DNA from: Bacillota bacterium
GTDB taxonomy: Bacteria > Bacillota > Bacilli > Bacillales_B > DSM-18226
Assembly: GCA_030705665.1 (NCBI GenBank)
Contig: JAUZQA010000162.1
Span: 1 to 8,332, forward strand
Length of the DNA stretch: 8,332 nucleotides
Direction of reading: 5' to 3'
Position numbers and translations under genes: made by a program. This document shows positions 5,477-8,332 of this stretch, one piece after another (position 1 is the stretch's first letter; each line of letters begins with the position of its first letter). Below the pieces are notes generated by a model. The model saw nothing but the letters and a program-made list of their open reading frames with translations. It did not search any database and had not been told where the DNA came from.

Positions 5477-5593
5477 AACAATGCCCCAATTAAATGCCGA
5501 AGTGATCATTGCTTAACTCTGTTTACCTTAAAACTGTCAAAATAGACAGAAGGAAGTTCAATACTGCTTCTGATGTATGCACGCTCTAAAGAA

Positions 5594-5610
5594 AGGGTAT
5601 ATTACACCCT
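5594..5610. promoter_or_regulatory. Palindrome upstream of the aldo/keto reductase promoter
   Basis: AGGGTATATTACACCCT is a 17-bp palindrome with 7 of 8 pairs matching around a central T. It lies just upstream of the -35 region of the only good -10 box before the reductase gene. This is a usual place for a repressor or activator site. No regulator gene adjoins, so the binding protein is unknown. Confidence 0.35.
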
Positions 5611-5611
5611 G

Positions 5612-5642
5612 TTACTATGTTTTACTACGTTCAAGATATAAT
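5612..5642 (+). promoter_or_regulatory. Promoter candidate for the aldo/keto reductase
   Basis: TATAAT at 5637-5642 is a perfect -10 box. The best upstream hexamer at a workable distance is TTACTA (5612-5617), 19 bp away. A weak -35 with a long 19-bp spacer is typical of promoters activated by MerR-family regulators, which often control reductases of this kind. The leader to the ATG would be about 105 nt. Confidence 0.4.
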
Positions 5643-5755
5643 AATGGATGTAAGGGGAAAAGTAGATTGAGAGCAGGAAACTAAAGCCGGGAGTAAGCAG
5701 CAATTTTTTTGCGTTTGATTTTAAAAAATGGCTTAAAGAGAAGGGATGATGAATT

Positions 5756-6742
5756 ATGGAAAAAAGAAAGCTTGGAAATGAAGGGCTTGAGGTTTCTGCA
5801 TTAGGTTTAGGCTGTATGGGAATGTCGGATTTCTATAGCGGGAGGAATGATGAAGAATCCATTAAGACCATCCATCGCGCAATCGAACTCGGCGTGAATT
5901 TTTTGGATACCGCTGATATGTATGGAGTAGGAAAAAATGAGGAATTGGTTGGACATGCGATCAAGGATCGACGCGACCAAGTGATTGTGGCTACGAAATT
6001 CGGTAACGTCCGAGCAGATGATGGAGCCTTCTTAGGTGTAAACGGACAGCCAGATTATGTTAAGGAAGCATGCGAGAAAAGCCTTCGCCTTCTTGGACTG
6101 GACTATATCGACCTTTACTATCAGCATCGCGTTGATCCGAATACCCCAATTGAAGAAACAATTGGTGCGATGTCTGAGCTAGTCAAGGAAGGTAAGGTCC
6201 GCTACCTAGGTATGTCCGAAGCTTCGCCAGAGACTCTTCAACGAGCATACAAGGTACATCCTATCACCGCTTTACAAACGGAATACTCACTTTGGAGCAG
6301 GGATGTCGAGGATGCCATTCTGCCAGCATGCCGCGAATTGGGCATTGGATTTGTTCCATATAGCCCGCTAGGAAGAGGATTTTTGACTGGGCAAATCCAA
6401 AAATTCGAAGACTTAGCTCAAGATGATTATCGAAGATTTTTGCCACGTTTCCAAGGTGAATATTTTCAAAAAAACCTGGATTTAGTCAACAAAATCAACG
6501 AAATAGCGAAAGAAAAAGATTGCAAACCTTCACAATTGGCTCTAGCCTGGCTACTTGCTCAAGGAAATGACATTGTTCCAATTCCAGGAACGAAAAAAAT
6601 TGCCTACCTAGAAGAAAATGTTGGAGCACTTACTATTACTTTGACAAAAGACGACCTGACTCGCATCAATGATGTAGCTCCCCATGGAATCGTTGCAGGA
6701 GAGCGTTATCCGGAAGCTTCCATGAAGGGTGTAAACTTATAA
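5756..6742 (+). CDS. Aldo/keto reductase (AKR13-like)
   Basis: 328 residues, full length for the family, cytoplasmic, with an (alpha/beta)8 barrel fold. The catalytic tetrad is Asp51, Tyr56, Lys81 and His124, in FLDTADMYG (49-57), VATKFG (78-83) and YYQHRVDP (121-128). MSEAS (153-157), LQTEYSLW (173-180) and [12 protein letters not shown] (201-212) line the substrate and nicotinamide sites. [16 protein letters not shown] (276-291) is the NADPH phosphate-binding segment. The wording [16 protein letters not shown] and [10 protein letters not shown] places it near AKR13 and the plant auxin-induced PCNT115-type enzymes, which reduce aldehydes and ketones; the physiological substrate is not evident. 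AAGGG lies 10 nt before the ATG. The gene appears monocistronic. Only a weak GGATA/TATCC hairpin near 6750-6771 follows it, with no T run. Confidence 0.93.
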   Translation: MEKRKLGNEGLEVSALGLGCMGMSDFYSGRNDEESIKTIHRAIELGVNFLDTADMYGVGKNEELVGHAIKDRRDQVIVATKFGNVRADDGAFLGVNGQPDYVKEACEKSLRLLGLDYIDLYYQHRVDPNTPIEETIGAMSELVKEGKVRYLGMSEASPETLQRAYKVHPITALQTEYSLWSRDVEDAILPACRELGIGFVPYSPLGRGFLTGQIQKFEDLAQDDYRRFLPRFQGEYFQKNLDLVNKINEIAKEKDCKPSQLALAWLLAQGNDIVPIPGTKKIAYLEENVGALTITLTKDDLTRINDVAPHGIVAGERYPEASMKGVNL

Positions 6743-6879
6743 TTTATTAGGATAGGGTTTTTATAAAGTATCCGGATTTATCTTGTTGTGAATTTTGTTA
6801 TAAATCTGTTTGTAAAATTTGTAGCATTTATATTGTTTGTAGTATTTTCCACAGAAAAATATCTTCATCATAGGACAAT

Positions 6880-6905
6880 CTCACCACTTCATATAGTGTG
6901 TTGAG
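6880..6905 (+). promoter_or_regulatory. Small hairpin covering a ribosome binding site
   Basis: CTCA (6880-6883) and CACT (6885-6888) can pair with TGAG (6902-6905) and AGTG (6895-6898). The 3' arm includes the first bases of the GAGGTGAT ribosome binding site of the next gene. Eight pairs with unequal bulges make only a weak fold, so a regulatory effect is a possibility and no more. Confidence 0.25.
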
Positions 6906-6914
6906 GTGATCAGC

Positions 6915-7037
6915 TTGGCAAGAAATCGAATCAAGTTTGTTTATCACCCACGCACCAAAGAAATTGACGTGGAGAAATTAAAACCGATAAAGCGTAAGAT
7001 TATTGAATTCCTTGTTGAAAAAGCCTCCAAAAGTTAA
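6915..7037 (+). CDS. Small basic protein of 40 residues, unknown function
   Basis: The start is TTG at 6915, preceded by GAGGTGAT with 4 nt between, a strong Bacillus-type site. The frame runs 40 codons to TAA at 7035. The protein (MARNRIKFVYHPRTKEIDVE, then KLKPIKRKIIEFLVEKASKS) is rich in Lys and Arg, with no membrane segment or cysteine. The second half looks like an amphipathic helix. A strong terminator overlaps its last codons, so this is a complete stand-alone transcription unit, which is the best reason to call it a gene. I do not recognise the family. The basic charge would allow nucleic acid binding, but that is only a guess. No clear sigma-A promoter is visible in 6743-6900. Confidence 0.75.
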   Translation: MARNRIKFVYHPRTKEIDVEKLKPIKRKIIEFLVEKASKS

Positions 7038-7049
7038 GGAGGCTTTTTT
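7018..7049 (+). terminator. Rho-independent terminator of the 40-residue gene
   Basis: AAAAAGCCTCC (7018-7028) pairs with GGAGGCTTTTT (7038-7048) around a 9-nt loop. The 3' arm ends in six T (7044-7049). The stop codon TAA lies in the loop, so termination is tightly coupled to the gene end. Confidence 0.9.
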
Positions 7050-7098
7050 GTTACTGTATATATACTTGTCCAATAATAATGCAACTACCCGTCGCACA

Positions 7099-7177
7099 AA
7101 ATGATCGCCGCAGCGATCATTTCCGGATTCCCATATGCAACTCAAGTCCCCTATAGTTTAAGTACATACCTTCACAA
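7099..7177 (-). repeat. Intergenic hairpin repeat family 2, copy B
   Basis: AAATGATCGC (7099-7108) pairs perfectly with GCGATCATTT (7113-7122) around the loop CGCA, a 10-bp stem. The tail AACTCAAG..CCC..TAG.TTAA matches copy A, and the 24-nt block 7154-7177 matches copy C at 22 of 24 positions. It lies between two convergent genes and might stop transcripts entering from the membrane-protein gene, but there is no long T run on either side. Confidence 0.7.
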
Positions 7178-7231
7178 TCTTTAGTAATAAAGTATGTTAA
7201 TTTTCCTATTCCGAATTTGTTGACAGACTGA

Positions 7232-7921
7232 CTAACTTTCGGAGTGGAAAGTAGTAGACTGTACCTTCTCACCAATATTCTGGTTACTTTGCCTCCACAA
7301 GCCTATCGCTATCCATAGACAACCTATGGCGACCAGAATTCCGTGGGTTATTCGCAACGGTTGCCCACCGAAAAATTGCGGAATATATAATCCCATCCCT
7401 AAAGCGAAAGGAACACCACTCCATTTTGGGTACCTGCCAGACCACCAAATCGTGATAGCAAGTATAATCGCTGCAATGGCAAGTAGTAGGAGTCCTACAA
7501 GGAACATAACGAGTCCTGCACCAGAACGGACTACAGTTGCTAAACTAACAAGGGTGGCAGCACGTTGCCTTATAGCCTCTTGCCCTATAGCGTGTAAACC
7601 GAACGTTTCCCCTCCGTAAAATGGCAAGGTTAAACCTGTTCCTATTAAACACAGCACGACCGCCCAATACGCAAGTGAGTTTACGGCTGTCCCTTGTAAA
7701 GAGTTGTGAAGCCCAAGTAAACCTAGTGGTAGTAGAGTAAAAGCGACAATGGCTAGTATATGTGCCACTAGCCAATTGGTGGAGGCGAAAGCTGTGGCAC
7801 CTTGCAAGGATGCTTCATCTGAAAAAGGTCGTATCGTTGGATAAAGTACAAACAATAATCCAGAGATCAGAAGAGATGAAGCACTAAGGCGCATTCGTAA
7901 CATCTGTTTAGGTACTCGCAT
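7232..7921 (-). CDS. Polytopic membrane protein of unknown function
   Basis: 229 residues with about six membrane segments: roughly 12-30, 50-72, 82-101, 134-159, 166-183 and 190-209. The N-terminus is short and basic (MRVPKQMLRMR), and the C-terminal tail of about 20 residues is polar and acidic (NQNIGEKVQSTTFHSES). The loop between segments 3 and 4 is amphipathic (GGETFGLHAIGQEAIRQRA), and SGRYPKWSGVPFALGMGLYIPQFFGGQP near 161-188 is the most distinctive stretch. No transporter or enzyme motif that I know is present, so I give no function. AAGGAGG lies 8 nt before the ATG and fixes the start. A clear promoter is not evident; TTGAAG with TATTTT 16 bp downstream, near 8007-8034 on the minus strand, is a weak candidate. 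Confidence 0.75.
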   Translation of the reverse strand: MRVPKQMLRMRLSASSLLISGLLFVLYPTIRPFSDEASLQGATAFASTNWLVAHILAIVAFTLLPLGLLGLHNSLQGTAVNSLAYWAVVLCLIGTGLTLPFYGGETFGLHAIGQEAIRQRAATLVSLATVVRSGAGLVMFLVGLLLLAIAAIILAITIWWSGRYPKWSGVPFALGMGLYIPQFFGGQPLRITHGILVAIGCLWIAIGLWRQSNQNIGEKVQSTTFHSES

Positions 7922-8156
7922 AGGATCTTCCTCCTTGGTTTGGATGTTCGATTTAAATGTGCATTAAAGAAACGTAAGGTTAACTAATTACAAAGTTGAT
8001 AAAATATCCTAATTTTATATTACTTCAACTATTTAGATGATTAAGTGGTTTTATGTAAAAATTTAATTAAGTTTTTCTTTCATTGGATTAATTAGGAATC
8101 AGCCATTGCTTTTGTTAACTTATTCACCATTCTGTCATCTTTTAATTGAAGAACAA
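7922..8156. other. AT-rich intergenic stretch
   Basis: It holds the leader of the membrane-protein gene and no ORF of note on the plus strand. On the minus strand a frame ends at a TAA near 8095 and reads LQLKDDRMVNKLTKAMADS. It continues back through the adjacent hairpin repeat to an ATG near 8199, 35 codons in all. No ribosome binding site stands before that ATG, so I do not call a gene. Confidence 0.4.
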
Positions 8157-8223
8157 AAGGGATCGCCGCAGCAATCCCTTGTTGAATATAAGCACCCATT
8201 AGTTTAAGTGCAAACCTTCACAA
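8157..8223 (-). repeat. Intergenic hairpin repeat family 2, copy C
   Basis: AAGGGATCGC (8157-8166) pairs with GCAATCCCTT (8171-8180) around the same CGCA loop, with one mismatch. The outer stem bases differ from copies A and B (AAGGG against ATGAT) but still pair, so the stem is conserved by paired change. The block 8200-8223 matches 7154-7177 of copy B at 22 of 24 positions. Confidence 0.65.
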
Positions 8224-8332
8224 ATACCAAAAATCATTCAATAAGAAAAAGTATTACCCTTGATTAGCTGGATGATGACAGCTCTGCTAGTCACTAGCCC
8301 TAACATTTACTTTGCCCCTGGTTACACCAACG
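8224..8332. other. Right edge, no gene assigned
   Basis: A plus-strand frame from ATG near 8273 (MMTALLVTSPNIYFAPGYTN) is open to the window edge but lacks a ribosome binding site. On the minus strand VGVTRGKVNVRASD enters from the edge and stops at once. Neither is enough to call a gene. Confidence 0.3.

Noticed and set aside
6892..6897. TATAGT as a -10 box for the 40-residue gene
   Set aside because: Transcription from it would start inside the ribosome binding site, and no -35 stands at 16-18 bp.
7326..7619. 97-codon plus-strand ORF
   Set aside because: It lies wholly antisense within the membrane-protein gene, whose own frame has a strong AAGGAGG site and a sensible membrane topology.
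8093..8201. 35-codon minus-strand ORF through repeat copy C
   Set aside because: No ribosome binding site at a workable distance, and the first half is the repeat itself. It is described with the repeat.
8289..8332. Minus-strand VGVTRGKVNVRASD, resembling the start of an SH3b repeat (..LNVRASP..)
   Set aside because: The frame stops right after it, and 14 residues are too few to tell a remnant from chance.
1..8332. CRISPR array, tRNA, rRNA, or a defence island
   Set aside because: No regularly spaced direct repeats, no tRNA-like cloverleaf with a CCA end, no rRNA blocks, and no nuclease, helicase or toxin-antitoxin genes apart from the IS transposase.

Overview
The window looks like chromosomal DNA from a low-GC Gram-positive spore-former of the Bacillaceae. 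Strong AGGAGG-type ribosome binding sites, AT-rich intergenic DNA, Fur-box and sigma-A style promoters, and protein families common in Bacillus all point that way. The exact genus cannot be read from the sequence.

Layout, left to right. (1) Positions 1-428, minus: the first 142 residues of an FTR1-family ferrous iron permease (YwbL/EfeU type), with a near-consensus sigma-A promoter and two Fur boxes. (2) 429-1383: a decayed gene, probably DUF421/YetF, that still has an intact terminator, followed by unassigned DNA. (3) 1384-2232, minus: a SASA-family (sialate O-acetylesterase-like) SGNH esterase with a promoter and a 12-bp palindromic operator candidate. (4) 2472-3005, minus: a dihydrofolate reductase/RibD-C fold protein, with a diverged hairpin repeat on each side. 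(5) About 3287-4899, plus: an IS110-family insertion sequence with a structured leader that fits a bridge RNA. Its transposase is broken by a deletion of about 14 nt at the catalytic-serine motif. (6) 4933-5232, minus: a two-CXXC zinc-ribbon membrane protein, then a possible 33-residue ORF and a hairpin repeat. (7) 5756-6742, plus: an intact NADPH-type aldo/keto reductase. (8) 6915-7037, plus: a 40-codon basic protein with a TTG start and its own terminator. (9) 7232-7921, minus: a polytopic membrane protein of unknown function. (10) The right end is intergenic and holds a third copy of the second hairpin repeat.

Most genes look like independent single-gene units with their own promoters or terminators, so the window is an accessory patchwork, not one pathway. 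The most interesting object is the IS110 element. Its left leader has a 13-bp stem-loop, a long-range stem and two almost identical 16/17-nt loop motifs. Joining its proposed ends at a shared CT would create a TTGACA-18-TAATAT promoter reading into this leader, as expected for a circular IS110 intermediate that expresses a bridge RNA. The element appears to sit inside an intergenic repeat. Two families of intergenic hairpin repeats, with two and three copies, give the window a second layer of structure.
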